From: Bacillota bacterium
GTDB lineage: Bacteria > Bacillota > Clostridia > Peptostreptococcales > Acidaminobacteraceae
DNA: 64,000 bases
Assembly (NCBI GenBank): GCA_020161295.1
Contig: JAIUOA010000004.1
Location: 124,001 to 188,000 of the forward strand
Direction: 5' to 3'
Below the pieces are notes generated by a model. That model worked only from the letters and a program-made list of their open reading frames with translations, was not told the DNA's origin and searched no databases. The position numbers and the translations under genes were made by a program. Below are positions 16,296-24,661 of the stretch, one piece after another; the first letter of the stretch is position 1; each line of letters starts with the position of its first letter.

Positions 16296-17607
16296 TCAAT
16301 TGGCATTTCAGAAGAAATGCGTCCGAGTAGAAGACATTCTACCGCTGATCCAATCAGGGGACCACATCGTGTCAGGCCTTGCAGGCGCTGAACCACGTGC
16401 CATTTTGACCGCGCTTCATGAGATAAGCGGCAGAGTAAGGGACGTATCAGTCATCACGTGTCTACCCATGGGCAGCTATGAATTTTTCGGCAATCCCCAA
16501 TACAAGGACGCTTTCCTGATGGAAGGTTGGTTTTACAGCGGTGTGATGCGAAAGCTTCACGATAACCAAAACATTACGTTCATCCCCAATCATCTTCATT
16601 TTGCATCCACTAAACGTTTGGCTTACAAAGTGCCACGTATCTACATGGGCAACTGCTCACCGGTTGACCAGCATGGATATGTATCGCTGGGTCTTAGCGC
16701 TGTCTATGAAAAGGACATGATTGAAAAAGCGGATCTGGTCATCCTGGAAGTCAATCCTAACGTGCCACGGACATTCGGAGACACGCTTTTGCACTTTTCT
16801 AAGGTGGATTATTTCATCGAAGCGGATTATCCGCTACCAGAGCTTCCGATCACCGAGGTAAGCGAAAAGGATCAGCTGATCGGAAGGCATATCGCCGAGC
16901 TCATCGAGGACGGCTCGACCCTTCAGCTCGGCATCGGTGGTATTCCCAATGCGGTGGCGCAAGCACTCAAAACGAAAAAACACCTCGGTATCCACACTGA
17001 GATGTTTACGGATGGCATGGTGGACCTCGTAGAATGCGGTGCCGTGGATAATAGTCAAAAGACTTTACATCCGGAGAAAATGATTGCCGCATTTGCGTTA
17101 GGTAGTAGACGTTTATACGATTTCATCCATGACAACCCAAGCGTGGAAATCAAACGTGGCACTTATGTAAATGATCCCTATGTCATCGGAAAGAACCATA
17201 AAATGGTGTCCATCAACACCTCCATCGAAGTGGACCTCACGGGACAGTGCTGCTCCGAATCGGTGGGAGCCCGCCAAATTAGCGGTACTGGAGGACAGGC
17301 AGACACCGCCATCGGAGCACAGCTTTCACCAGGTGGAAAATCATTTATCGCACTTTACGCCACTGCCCTGGTAAAGGACAGAACAACTGGCGAGCTCGTG
17401 GAAAAGTCGAAGATAGTGCCGAGCTTAACACCGGGTGCTATCGTATCGCTTTCGCGAAATGACGTGGATTATGTCGTCACAGAATATGGTGCCGTCTCCT
17501 TAAGAGGGACCTCAGTCAGAGAACGCGTCAAACGGCTCATCAGCATCGCCCATCCGAAGTTTAGAGAGGAACTCCGAAAAGAAGCGGAGACCCTGATGCT
17601 TTGGTAA
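16288..17607 (+). CDS. Acetyl-CoA hydrolase/transferase family CoA-transferase
   Basis: A 439-residue protein of the 4-hydroxybutyrate/butyryl-CoA:acetate CoA-transferase group. Glu238 in HTEMFTDGMVDL coincides with the glutamate that forms the covalent CoA thioester in the clostridial 4-hydroxybutyrate enzyme. The glycine-rich GIGGIPNAVAQAL and VDLTGQCCSES segments are also typical. It overlaps the upstream FabH-like gene by eight bases, so the two are co-translated. The likely role is to activate or release an organic acid against acetyl-CoA; which acid is not shown by the sequence. Confidence 0.87.
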   Translation: MFDQLAFQKKCVRVEDILPLIQSGDHIVSGLAGAEPRAILTALHEISGRVRDVSVITCLPMGSYEFFGNPQYKDAFLMEGWFYSGVMRKLHDNQNITFIPNHLHFASTKRLAYKVPRIYMGNCSPVDQHGYVSLGLSAVYEKDMIEKADLVILEVNPNVPRTFGDTLLHFSKVDYFIEADYPLPELPITEVSEKDQLIGRHIAELIEDGSTLQLGIGGIPNAVAQALKTKKHLGIHTEMFTDGMVDLVECGAVDNSQKTLHPEKMIAAFALGSRRLYDFIHDNPSVEIKRGTYVNDPYVIGKNHKMVSINTSIEVDLTGQCCSESVGARQISGTGGQADTAIGAQLSPGGKSFIALYATALVKDRTTGELVEKSKIVPSLTPGAIVSLSRNDVDYVVTEYGAVSLRGTSVRERVKRLISIAHPKFREELRKEAETLMLW

Positions 17608-17659
17608 TGAAAACCGGGTTATAATAATCGCTAAGTCTCTCCTTTAAAATACCCTTATC

Positions 17660-17699
17660 AAAAAATGAAAAGAAGCTGCCTGCGGTAGCTTCTTTTCAT
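17660..17699. terminator. Hairpin terminator between the CoA-transferase and flavodiiron genes
   Basis: Thirteen-base arms ATGAAAAGAAGCT (17665-17677) and AGCTTCTTTTCAT (17687-17699) are fully complementary. The T tract lies on the reverse-strand side, so it mainly ends the flavodiiron transcript and may also stop the convergent one. Confidence 0.82.
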
Positions 17700-17771
17700 T
17701 ATATAAGATTTTATAAATAGAATTTGTAAAGTGAGTTCGTTTATCTAGTCTTTGGTGAAGTGATTCCGATT

Positions 17772-18971
17772 TTATTTGAAATCCTCATGCAAGCGAGCTG
17801 CGATTTCTTTACCTAATCGGTTAAGGGCTTCAAACTCGGCATCCTTAGGCGAGTAGGTGGCTTCGATGGAAGGTCCGATTTTTTCCCAGCCAATTTCTTC
17901 TGCAAAGGCTTCGATTCCGGATACACCGCCGCCCGACCACGACTTGTTGCCGAAGATAGAGAGGTAACGGTCTTTTAAGCCTGAATTTGCCAGTTTAGCC
18001 AGAACGGTTTCCACAGAGCTAAATACCTTCGTGTTATAAGCGCACGATCCGATGACCACAGCCTTGTATTTCCAAATTTCGCTTAGGATATAAGAGCTAT
18101 GGGTCTTAGAAGCATCGAATACTTTGACGTTTTTAACGCCTTGTTCAGCGATGATTCGCGCCAGATAATCCGCCATTTTCGCGGTGTTTCCATACATCGA
18201 GCCGTAGACGATGACCACGCCGTGCTCCGATTCAAATCGGCTCCATTTATCGTATAAATCGACGATTTTACCTGGATTGGTACGCCAGATGGGGCCATGT
18301 GTCGGCGCAATCATCTTAATATCGAGCCCGCCGAGCTTCTTTAAGCTTCTTTGAACCATCGGGCTATACTTCGCTACGATGTTGCTGTAATAACGACGTG
18401 TTTCGTCTTCGTAGAAGTCAAAATTGATTTCGTCGTCGAAGATGCCGCCGTCAAGTGCCCCAAAGCCACCGAAAGCGTCCATGGAGAAAAGGACCCCAGT
18501 GGTTTCATCAAAGGTCATCATGGTTTCAGGCCAGTGGACCATAGGCGTGAGATAAAACGTCAGCTGGTGCTTTCCTAAATTGAGCGTTTCTCCATCTCCA
18601 ACTTCATGGAAATTGCGATTGATGCCATAAAAGCCTTCGATAAATGGGAATGTCTTTTTATTACCGACGATTTTCATGTCGGGATACGCACCGAGCAATG
18701 CGAGCATAGATCCTGAATGATCTGGCTCCATATGGTTGACAATTAAGTAATCAACTTTACGGTCTCCGATGATTTCCTTGATTTTTTCTAGATATTCAGT
18801 GGTTTTGTTAAACTTCACCGTATCCAAGATGGCGATTTTATCATCGTTGATTAAATAGGAGTTATATGCGACGCCTTTATCGATGGGCCAATAGTTTTCG
18901 AAAAGGGTCGTTTCTCTGTCGTTGACACCAATCCAATGGATATCCTCATTAATGCTTAATCTGCAATTCAT
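17772..18971 (-). CDS. Flavodiiron protein (FprA family)
   Basis: A 399-residue two-domain protein. The metallo-beta-lactamase-like domain carries the diiron ligands H80, E82, D84 (NHMEPDH), H146 (VHW), D165 (SMDAFGG) and H225 (PTHG). A flavodoxin domain from about residue 253 has the FMN loop YGSMYGNT. Such proteins reduce oxygen to water, or nitric oxide to nitrous oxide, to protect anaerobes; the choice cannot be made from sequence. It lacks the extra rubredoxin module seen in some relatives. GAGGTG precedes the ATG on the reverse strand. It diverges from the PFOR gene. Confidence 0.93.
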   Translation of the reverse strand: MNCRLSINEDIHWIGVNDRETTLFENYWPIDKGVAYNSYLINDDKIAILDTVKFNKTTEYLEKIKEIIGDRKVDYLIVNHMEPDHSGSMLALLGAYPDMKIVGNKKTFPFIEGFYGINRNFHEVGDGETLNLGKHQLTFYLTPMVHWPETMMTFDETTGVLFSMDAFGGFGALDGGIFDDEINFDFYEDETRRYYSNIVAKYSPMVQRSLKKLGGLDIKMIAPTHGPIWRTNPGKIVDLYDKWSRFESEHGVVIVYGSMYGNTAKMADYLARIIAEQGVKNVKVFDASKTHSSYILSEIWKYKAVVIGSCAYNTKVFSSVETVLAKLANSGLKDRYLSIFGNKSWSGGGVSGIEAFAEEIGWEKIGPSIEATYSPKDAEFEALNRLGKEIAARLHEDFK

Positions 18972-19017
18972 GGTTCACCTCGTTTATATTATCATTTCGA
19001 TGTAAATTTATGATTTT

Positions 19018-19023
19018 ATTATA
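19018..19023 (-). promoter_or_regulatory. -10 element of the flavodiiron gene
   Basis: TATAAT on the reverse strand, about 45 bases before the start codon; the -35 is weak. The palindrome CGTGT-GAAT-ACACG (19034-19047) occupies the spacer and -35 area and could hold a regulator. Confidence 0.5.
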
Positions 19024-19080
19024 GTAGATTTATCGTGTGAATACACGGAATTTTTGGAAAAGAAAAATTACACTTTCGAA

Positions 19081-19109
19081 TTGTATACAAAATACAAACA
19101 TGCTATAAT
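19081..19109 (+). promoter_or_regulatory. PFOR promoter P1
   Basis: TTGTAT (19081-19086), 17 bases, TATAAT (19104-19109). A Rex-like half-site TTGTTAA (19115-19121) lies at the predicted transcription start. Confidence 0.55.
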
Positions 19110-19137
19110 ACTATTTGTTAACGAAACAGTTTTTGAG

Positions 19138-19166
19138 TTTACATCCTGGATAAACTTATATATAAT
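19138..19166 (+). promoter_or_regulatory. PFOR promoter P2
   Basis: TTTACA (19138-19143), 17 bases, TATAAT (19161-19166). It is upstream of the Rex-like operator, which would then act as a roadblock. Confidence 0.55.
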
Positions 19167-19192
19167 GGACTTGAACTCCACTTTCAGCCGAT

Positions 19193-19220
19193 TTGACAGT
19201 AATTGTCAATCTGTTAACAA
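19193..19220. promoter_or_regulatory. Compound operator with a Rex-like site upstream of PFOR
   Basis: TTGTCAATCTGTTAACAA (19203-19220) differs at one base from the clostridial Rex consensus TTGTTAANNNNTTAACAA. It overlaps a second perfect inverted repeat, TTGACA-GTAAT-TGTCAA (19193-19209), which contains the TTTGACAGTAATT word seen at 9278. Rex senses the NADH/NAD+ ratio, and control of PFOR by Rex is plausible in Clostridia. Confidence 0.6.
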
Positions 19221-19249
19221 GTGGTAGGGTACGTACTAAGGGGCTTTAA

Positions 19250-19279
19250 TTGACAGGAATGTATATTGTATACTATACT
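19250..19279 (+). promoter_or_regulatory. PFOR promoter P3
   Basis: Consensus TTGACA (19250-19255), 18 bases, TATACT (19274-19279), 39 bases before the ATG at 19319. Probably the strongest of the three. Confidence 0.7.
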
Positions 19280-19318
19280 GTTTCTGCAATCAATGATGAT
19301 TAAAGGAGGCTATTTTTA

Positions 19319-22300
19319 ATGGGTAAGAAAGTTATGAAGACCATGGATGGTAACACGGCTGCTGCATATGTATCGTATGCATTTACTGATGTTGCCGCTA
19401 TCTACCCGATCACCCCATCATCCAATATGGCTGAGGCTGTTGATGAATGGGCTGCTAGTGGTAAAAAGAACATTTTTGGCCGACCAGTCGTGGTGTCAGA
19501 GCTTCAATCTGAGGCTGGTGCAGCAGGTGCAGTTCACGGTTCCTTGCAAGCAGGCGCGTTAACGACGACGTTTACAGCTTCACAAGGTTTACTACTCATG
19601 ATTCCAAACATGTACAAAATTGCTGGTGAACTTTTACCTGGCGTTTTCCATGTCAGCGCAAGAGCAATTGCAGGTCATGCACTTTCGATCTTTGGCGATC
19701 ATTCGGACGTCATGGCTGCTAAGCAAACAGGTTTCGCATTTTTAGCATCAGGTTCTGTACAAGAAGTTATGGACCTTGCTGGTGTTGCACATCTTGCTGC
19801 AATTAAAGGTAGCGTTCCATTTGTTCACTTCTTCGATGGCTTTAGAACATCACACGAAGTTCAAAAAATCGAAGTGATCGATTACGCTGAGTTTGATCGT
19901 CTCGTTGATCACGATGCCATCAACAAATTCAGAAATAATGCACTTAGCCCTGAGCATCCAGTAACCAGAGGTACTGCTCAAAACCCAGATATCTTCTTCC
20001 AAGCGAAAGAAGCATCAAACGTATTCTACAACGCTATTCCAGAAATCGTTGTCAACTATATGAACGAAATCAACAAAATCACTGGTAGAGATTACAAGCC
20101 TTTCAACTACTACGGTGCTCCAGATGCAGATCGCGTAATCGTAGCGATGGGTTCAGTTGTTGAATCACTTGAAGAAACCATTGATTACCTCACTGCTAAA
20201 GGCGAAAAAGTTGGTTTAGTAAAAGTAAGACTTTACAGACCATGGGTACCACAATACTTCTTCGACGTTCTTCCTAAGACCGTTAAGAAAATCGCTGTAC
20301 TCGATCGTTGCAAAGAGCCAGGTGCAGATGGCGAGCCTATGTACAAAGACGTTAGATCGATGTTCTACGGCAAAGCGGATGCGCCATTGATCGTAGGCGG
20401 TAGATACGGTTTAGGTTCTAAAGACGTAACACCAACGCATCTTAAGCGTGTTTATGATGAACTTAAAAACGCTGCACCTGCAGATGGATTTACAATTGGT
20501 ATCGTAGATGACGTTACAAATCTTTCACTTAATGTTGAAGAGAGCATCGTAGCTGAAACTAAAGGCACCATTCGTTGTAAATTCTGGGGTCTTGGATCTG
20601 ACGGTACTGTTGGCGCTAACAAAAATGCCATCAAAATCATCGGCGATAAGACAGACATGTATGCACAAGGCTACTTCTCATATGACTCTAAAAAATCAGG
20701 TGGTATCACAGTATCTCACTTAAGATTTGGTCACAACCCAATTCGTTCGACTTACCTTATCGATGAAGCGGATTATGTTGCTTGCCATAACCAGTCATAT
20801 GTTTATCAGTATGATTTATTAAAAGGCCTCAAAAAGGGTGGTACTTTCGTCCTTAACTGCAAGTGGAATGCTGAAGAAATCAACGCATTATTGCCTGCAG
20901 CGATGAAGCAATTTATCGCTAAAAACGAAATCAAGTTCTACACCATCGATGCGACTAGTATCGCTGAAGAAATCGGACTTGGTAACAGAATCAACATGAT
21001 CATGCAATCAGCATTCTTCAAGCTTGCAGAAGTTATCGATATTAACGATGCTGTGAAGTACCTTAAAGAAGCGATTGAAAAATCATACGGCTCTAAAGGT
21101 TCTAAGATCGTTGACCTTAACAACAAAGCGGTTGATTTAGGTATCGAGCGTTTAGTTCAAGTAGAAGTACCAGCTAACTGGGCTGAAGCAAAAGAATCGA
21201 CAGGCGTAGAAGCAAAAGGTGAGCCATCATTTATTACGAACATCTTAAGACCAATTGCTGCTCAAAAGGGCGATGATCTTCCAGTAAGTACGTTCAAGGG
21301 TTATGAAGATGGTACTTTTGAAGCAGGTACTTCCGCTTATGAAAAGCGTGGTATCGCGGTTAACGTTCCTGAGTGGCAAATCGATAACTGTATCCAATGT
21401 AACCAATGCTCATATGTATGTCCACACGCTGCAATCCGTCCATTCTTAGTTACTGAAGAAGAACTTAAGAATGCGCCAGCTGGCTTTGCAACTAAAGCGG
21501 CTATCGGTAAAGGCCTCGAGGGACTCCAGTACAAAATCCAAGTGTCTCCTTACGACTGTACAGGTTGCGGTAACTGTGCTGACATTTGTCCATCTAAGCA
21601 AAAAGCATTGGTCATGAAGCCGATTGAAACTCAAGTTGAAGTTCAATCTGAAAACTGGAACTTCGCGGTTTCAATGCCAGTTAAAGCTGATAAAATGCCA
21701 CTTAACACAGTTAAGGGCTCACAATTTGCACAGCCATTATTCGAATTCTCAGGCGCATGTGCTGGTTGTGGTGAAACACCATATATTAAAGCAGTTACTC
21801 AATTGTTTGGTGACAGAATGATGATCGCGAATGCAACAGGTTGTTCTTCAATCTGGGGCGGATCAGCACCTTCTACACCTTATACTAAAAATGCTGAAGG
21901 CAAAGGTCCAGCTTGGGCGAACTCATTATTTGAAGACAATGCTGAGTACGGCTACGGTATGGCGATGGCAGTTAAAGCGATTAGAGCAACCATGGAAGAG
22001 CGTTTCGAAAAACTCGTGGCCATGAATGTTGATCCTGCTGTAACAGCTGCTTTCTCTGAGTGGTTAGCAAACAAAGACGATGCTGAGGCTTCAAAAGCTG
22101 CAGCTGCTAAAGTACTTGAAGTGATTGAAAATAATAACGTTTCTGACGCAGCTGCTAAAGAAATCTTAACTTACGCTTATAACCATAAGGACTATTTGGT
22201 TAAACGTTCAGTTTGGATCCTTGGTGGAGACGGTTGGGCTTATGATATCGGCTTCGGTGGTCTTGATCACGTACTTGCAAGCGGTGAAAACGTAAACATC

Positions 22301-22858
22301 CTCGTATTCGATACAGAAGTTTACTCAAATACAGGTGGTCAAGCTTCTAAATCGACACCAGTAGGCGCAATCGCTAAGTTTGCTTCTGCAGGTATGCAAG
22401 TGAAGAAGAAAGACCTCGGTATGATCGCTGCAACTTATGGTTATGTATACGTGGCTCAAGTAGCTATGGGTGCTAACCAAAATCAAACATTAAAAGTTAT
22501 CCAAGATGCTGAAGCTTATGATGGTCCATCACTCATCATCTGCTACGCACCATGTATCGCTCACGGTATCAAGACGGGCATGGGAACAACTCAAAGAAGA
22601 GAAAAAGAAGCAGTAGATGCTGGTTACTGGCATTTATGGAGATTCGACCCTAGAGTGAAAGCTGAAGGTAAGAATCCATTCTTCCTCGATTCTAAAGAGC
22701 CGACTGCAAGCTTCAGAGAATTCTTATTAGGCGAAACGAGATATACACAACTTCAAAAGCAATTCCCAGAAGCTGCTGAGAAGTTATTCCAAATCGCTGA
22801 AGACCAAGCAAAAGATCGCTATGCTGGTTATGTAAGAATGACTAAGATGGAGTTCTAA
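19319..22858 (+). CDS. nifJ: Pyruvate:ferredoxin (flavodoxin) oxidoreductase
   Basis: A 1179-residue single-chain enzyme that oxidises pyruvate to acetyl-CoA and CO2 and reduces ferredoxin. The N-terminal region has the YPITPSSNMAE pyrimidine-binding motif. Two 4Fe-4S clusters lie at residues 691 onward (CIQCNQCSYVCP) and 747 onward (CTGCGNCADICP). The C-terminal TPP domain has ACAGCGETPY and GDGWAYDIGFGGLDH, with a further cysteine at CYAPCIAHG. Length is standard. AAAGGAGG precedes the ATG. Codon choice is biased toward a highly expressed gene. Three promoters and a Rex-like operator lie upstream. Confidence 0.98.
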   Translation: MGKKVMKTMDGNTAAAYVSYAFTDVAAIYPITPSSNMAEAVDEWAASGKKNIFGRPVVVSELQSEAGAAGAVHGSLQAGALTTTFTASQGLLLMIPNMYKIAGELLPGVFHVSARAIAGHALSIFGDHSDVMAAKQTGFAFLASGSVQEVMDLAGVAHLAAIKGSVPFVHFFDGFRTSHEVQKIEVIDYAEFDRLVDHDAINKFRNNALSPEHPVTRGTAQNPDIFFQAKEASNVFYNAIPEIVVNYMNEINKITGRDYKPFNYYGAPDADRVIVAMGSVVESLEETIDYLTAKGEKVGLVKVRLYRPWVPQYFFDVLPKTVKKIAVLDRCKEPGADGEPMYKDVRSMFYGKADAPLIVGGRYGLGSKDVTPTHLKRVYDELKNAAPADGFTIGIVDDVTNLSLNVEESIVAETKGTIRCKFWGLGSDGTVGANKNAIKIIGDKTDMYAQGYFSYDSKKSGGITVSHLRFGHNPIRSTYLIDEADYVACHNQSYVYQYDLLKGLKKGGTFVLNCKWNAEEINALLPAAMKQFIAKNEIKFYTIDATSIAEEIGLGNRINMIMQSAFFKLAEVIDINDAVKYLKEAIEKSYGSKGSKIVDLNNKAVDLGIERLVQVEVPANWAEAKESTGVEAKGEPSFITNILRPIAAQKGDDLPVSTFKGYEDGTFEAGTSAYEKRGIAVNVPEWQIDNCIQCNQCSYVCPHAAIRPFLVTEEELKNAPAGFATKAAIGKGLEGLQYKIQVSPYDCTGCGNCADICPSKQKALVMKPIETQVEVQSENWNFAVSMPVKADKMPLNTVKGSQFAQPLFEFSGACAGCGETPYIKAVTQLFGDRMMIANATGCSSIWGGSAPSTPYTKNAEGKGPAWANSLFEDNAEYGYGMAMAVKAIRATMEERFEKLVAMNVDPAVTAAFSEWLANKDDAEASKAAAAKVLEVIENNNVSDAAAKEILTYAYNHKDYLVKRSVWILGGDGWAYDIGFGGLDHVLASGENVNILVFDTEVYSNTGGQASKSTPVGAIAKFASAGMQVKKKDLGMIAATYGYVYVAQVAMGANQNQTLKVIQDAEAYDGPSLIICYAPCIAHGIKTGMGTTQRREKEAVDAGYWHLWRFDPRVKAEGKNPFFLDSKEPTASFREFLLGETRYTQLQKQFPEAAEKLFQIAEDQAKDRYAGYVRMTKMEF

Positions 22859-22872
22859 GACTTAGATTGATT

Positions 22873-22920
22873 AAGGCGTTACATCTCTACTCGCAAGTTT
22901 AGAGGTGTAACGCCTTTTCT
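22873..22920 (+). terminator. Terminator of the PFOR gene
   Basis: Seventeen-base arms AAGGCGTTACATCTCTA (22873-22889) and TAGAGGTGTAACGCCTT (22900-22916) pair with one G-U, with a short T run after. Confidence 0.88.
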
Positions 22921-23000
22921 CGTTTTCAAAGGATTGCATCGGTAGGTGAGATGCGGTACAATATGTTTAGTGTTACGAATGAATAGTTCAGGAGAGTCAC

Positions 23001-23372
23001 ATGATCTTACTAAGAAATCATACGCGTCTACATGGCGATATTTATGCGGTCTATCGGAAGTTGAGTAAGCGAGAGCAAATCGAGAAATGGACAAATGATG
23101 CAGTTGAAGTTTTGGAGTGCGTTCCTTATGACAGGGTGTCATGGCGCGTCACTTTGGAGGGCGAAGCGGTCATCCTCACTTTTCATCTGATGCGATGTGC
23201 TGTAAAGACGGAGTATTGCACAGAGGTACACGCAGTATGTGATAACAGTGAGCATTTAGAGGACTTAAAGCAACCTTTGGCTGATTTGCTCGAGAAGTTG
23301 AGACGGCATTTCAATAAGGATTGGGTGATTCAGGACCGCGACCTAACCGCTGGAACTTTTAGAAACATGTGA
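23001..23372 (+). CDS. Small protein, possibly SRPBCC/START-like
   Basis: A 123-residue protein. The pattern of an early helix with EKW (SKREQIEKWTNDAVEVLE), a central set of beta strands and a long C-terminal helix (DLKQPLADLLEKLRRHF) resembles the SRPBCC/AHSA1 fold, but I cannot assign a family with confidence. The start follows AGGAG at 22991-22995. The aldo/keto reductase gene follows 36 bases later on the same strand, so the two may be co-transcribed. Function unknown. Confidence 0.6.
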   Translation: MILLRNHTRLHGDIYAVYRKLSKREQIEKWTNDAVEVLECVPYDRVSWRVTLEGEAVILTFHLMRCAVKTEYCTEVHAVCDNSEHLEDLKQPLADLLEKLRRHFNKDWVIQDRDLTAGTFRNM

Positions 23373-23408
23373 TCAGAACGAGTGGCGATTGAGAGTATAG
23401 GGGGACAT

Positions 23409-24542
23409 ATGCAGTATAGAGAGATTGGAAACACAGGGATTAAAGCATCGGTTTTAGGACTTGGATGTATGCGTCTGCCACAAACGGGCGAGAATGGCGC
23501 AGAAGTGGATGAAGTGCGAGCAATTGAACTCATTCGCTATGCCATCGATCATGGCGTTAATTATATCGATACAGCGTACCCCTACCATGGTGGCGAAAGT
23601 GAGCGCATCGTCGGTAAAGCGCTTAAAGAGGGATACCGTGAAAAAGTAACCCTAATTACGAAATCACCAGGTTGGCTAATAGAAACAAAAGAAGATTTTT
23701 TCAAGTATTTGGATGAGCAACTGGAGAAGCTTCAAACGGAAACTTTGGATATCTATCTTCTTCATGCCATCGGCAAAGAACGATGGGATAACTATGTGAA
23801 AATCGGCATTTTCGATGCCATTAAAGAAGCAAAGGATAGTGGCAGAATCAAACACATCGGCTTCTCGTTCCACGACAACTATGAGGCATTTGAAGAGATT
23901 ATCCAGGCTTATCCATGGGAGCTTTGTATGCTTCAGCTCAACTATATGGACATGGAAGAACAAGCGGGCATGAAGGGGCTTAAACTGGCAGAGTCTTTAG
24001 GGGTTCCTGTCATCGTCATGGAGCCTTTGAAGGGTGGAATGCTTTCTAATCCTTCTGAGGATATCGAAGCGCTTTGGAACACCTATCCTGAGAAACGCTC
24101 TCCGGTGGAATGGGCACTGCGATACGTTTCGAATTTTAATAACGTTTCAGTGGTGTTAAGCGGGATGTCTTCATTGGAACAGCTTAAAGAGAATATCGAA
24201 ATAGCAAACCGTCTTACGGTGAATAACCTGGATGAACAAGGGCTTGCACTGGTGGATGCGGTTAAGGTTGCTTATCAGTCTAAAGTACAGGTGCCTTGCA
24301 CCCAATGCCGTTACTGTGTGCCGTGTCCGCATGGTGTGGAGATTCCGCGTGCGTTTACGTTTTATAACCGCGCCCATATTTTCAATACGCATTCGAGCAT
24401 GAAGGAGCAATATCTGGCGAACTTCAAACAGAAAGCCATGGCTGGAAATTGTGTGGCGTGTGGGGCGTGTGAACCGAAATGTCCACAGGGGATTGCCATC
24501 ATCGAAAAGCTGAAGGAAGTGGCGATCGCTTTTGAAGGGTAA
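23409..24542 (+). CDS. Aldo/keto reductase with C-terminal 2x[4Fe-4S] ferredoxin domain
   Basis: A 377-residue protein. The aldo/keto reductase barrel keeps the catalytic set D54, Y59 (DTAYPYHGGESE), K85 (TKSP) and the histidine in YLLHAIGK. From about residue 295 a ferredoxin-like tail carries CTQCRYCVPCPHGVEIP and CVACGACEPKCPQGIAI. This layout is common in anaerobes, where the iron-sulfur tail may feed or accept electrons; the substrate is unknown. The ATG at 23409 has AGGGGG upstream, whereas an in-frame start at 23382 has none. Confidence 0.9.
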   Translation: MQYREIGNTGIKASVLGLGCMRLPQTGENGAEVDEVRAIELIRYAIDHGVNYIDTAYPYHGGESERIVGKALKEGYREKVTLITKSPGWLIETKEDFFKYLDEQLEKLQTETLDIYLLHAIGKERWDNYVKIGIFDAIKEAKDSGRIKHIGFSFHDNYEAFEEIIQAYPWELCMLQLNYMDMEEQAGMKGLKLAESLGVPVIVMEPLKGGMLSNPSEDIEALWNTYPEKRSPVEWALRYVSNFNNVSVVLSGMSSLEQLKENIEIANRLTVNNLDEQGLALVDAVKVAYQSKVQVPCTQCRYCVPCPHGVEIPRAFTFYNRAHIFNTHSSMKEQYLANFKQKAMAGNCVACGACEPKCPQGIAIIEKLKEVAIAFEG

Positions 24543-24591
24543 CACAAACCGAAGCCAAATTATAAAATATTTGTAAGCCTTATGAATATTG

Positions 24592-24620
24592 TTGAAACCC
24601 ACTGTGAAAGCGACTATAAT
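24592..24620 (+). promoter_or_regulatory. Promoter of the Mpv17-like gene
   Basis: TTGAAA (24592-24597), 17 bases, TATAAT (24615-24620), 41 bases before the TTG start. Confidence 0.6.
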
Positions 24621-24661
24621 GAAATGAGCAATCAGTGTAAATTTTATGAAGAGGTGTCAAT

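Larger units (their letters stand above)
18972..19318. other. Divergent regulatory region between the flavodiiron and PFOR genes
   Basis: These 347 bases hold no gene. They contain a reverse -10, three + strand promoters, a compound operator with a Rex-like site, and an inverted repeat CGTGT-GAAT-ACACG at 19034-19047 just upstream of the flavodiiron -10. Confidence 0.7.

Noticed and set aside
22879..23142. Reverse open frame of 87 codons after the PFOR gene
   Set aside because: It reads through the PFOR terminator hairpin and overlaps the 123-residue gene; no ribosome site or known motif.
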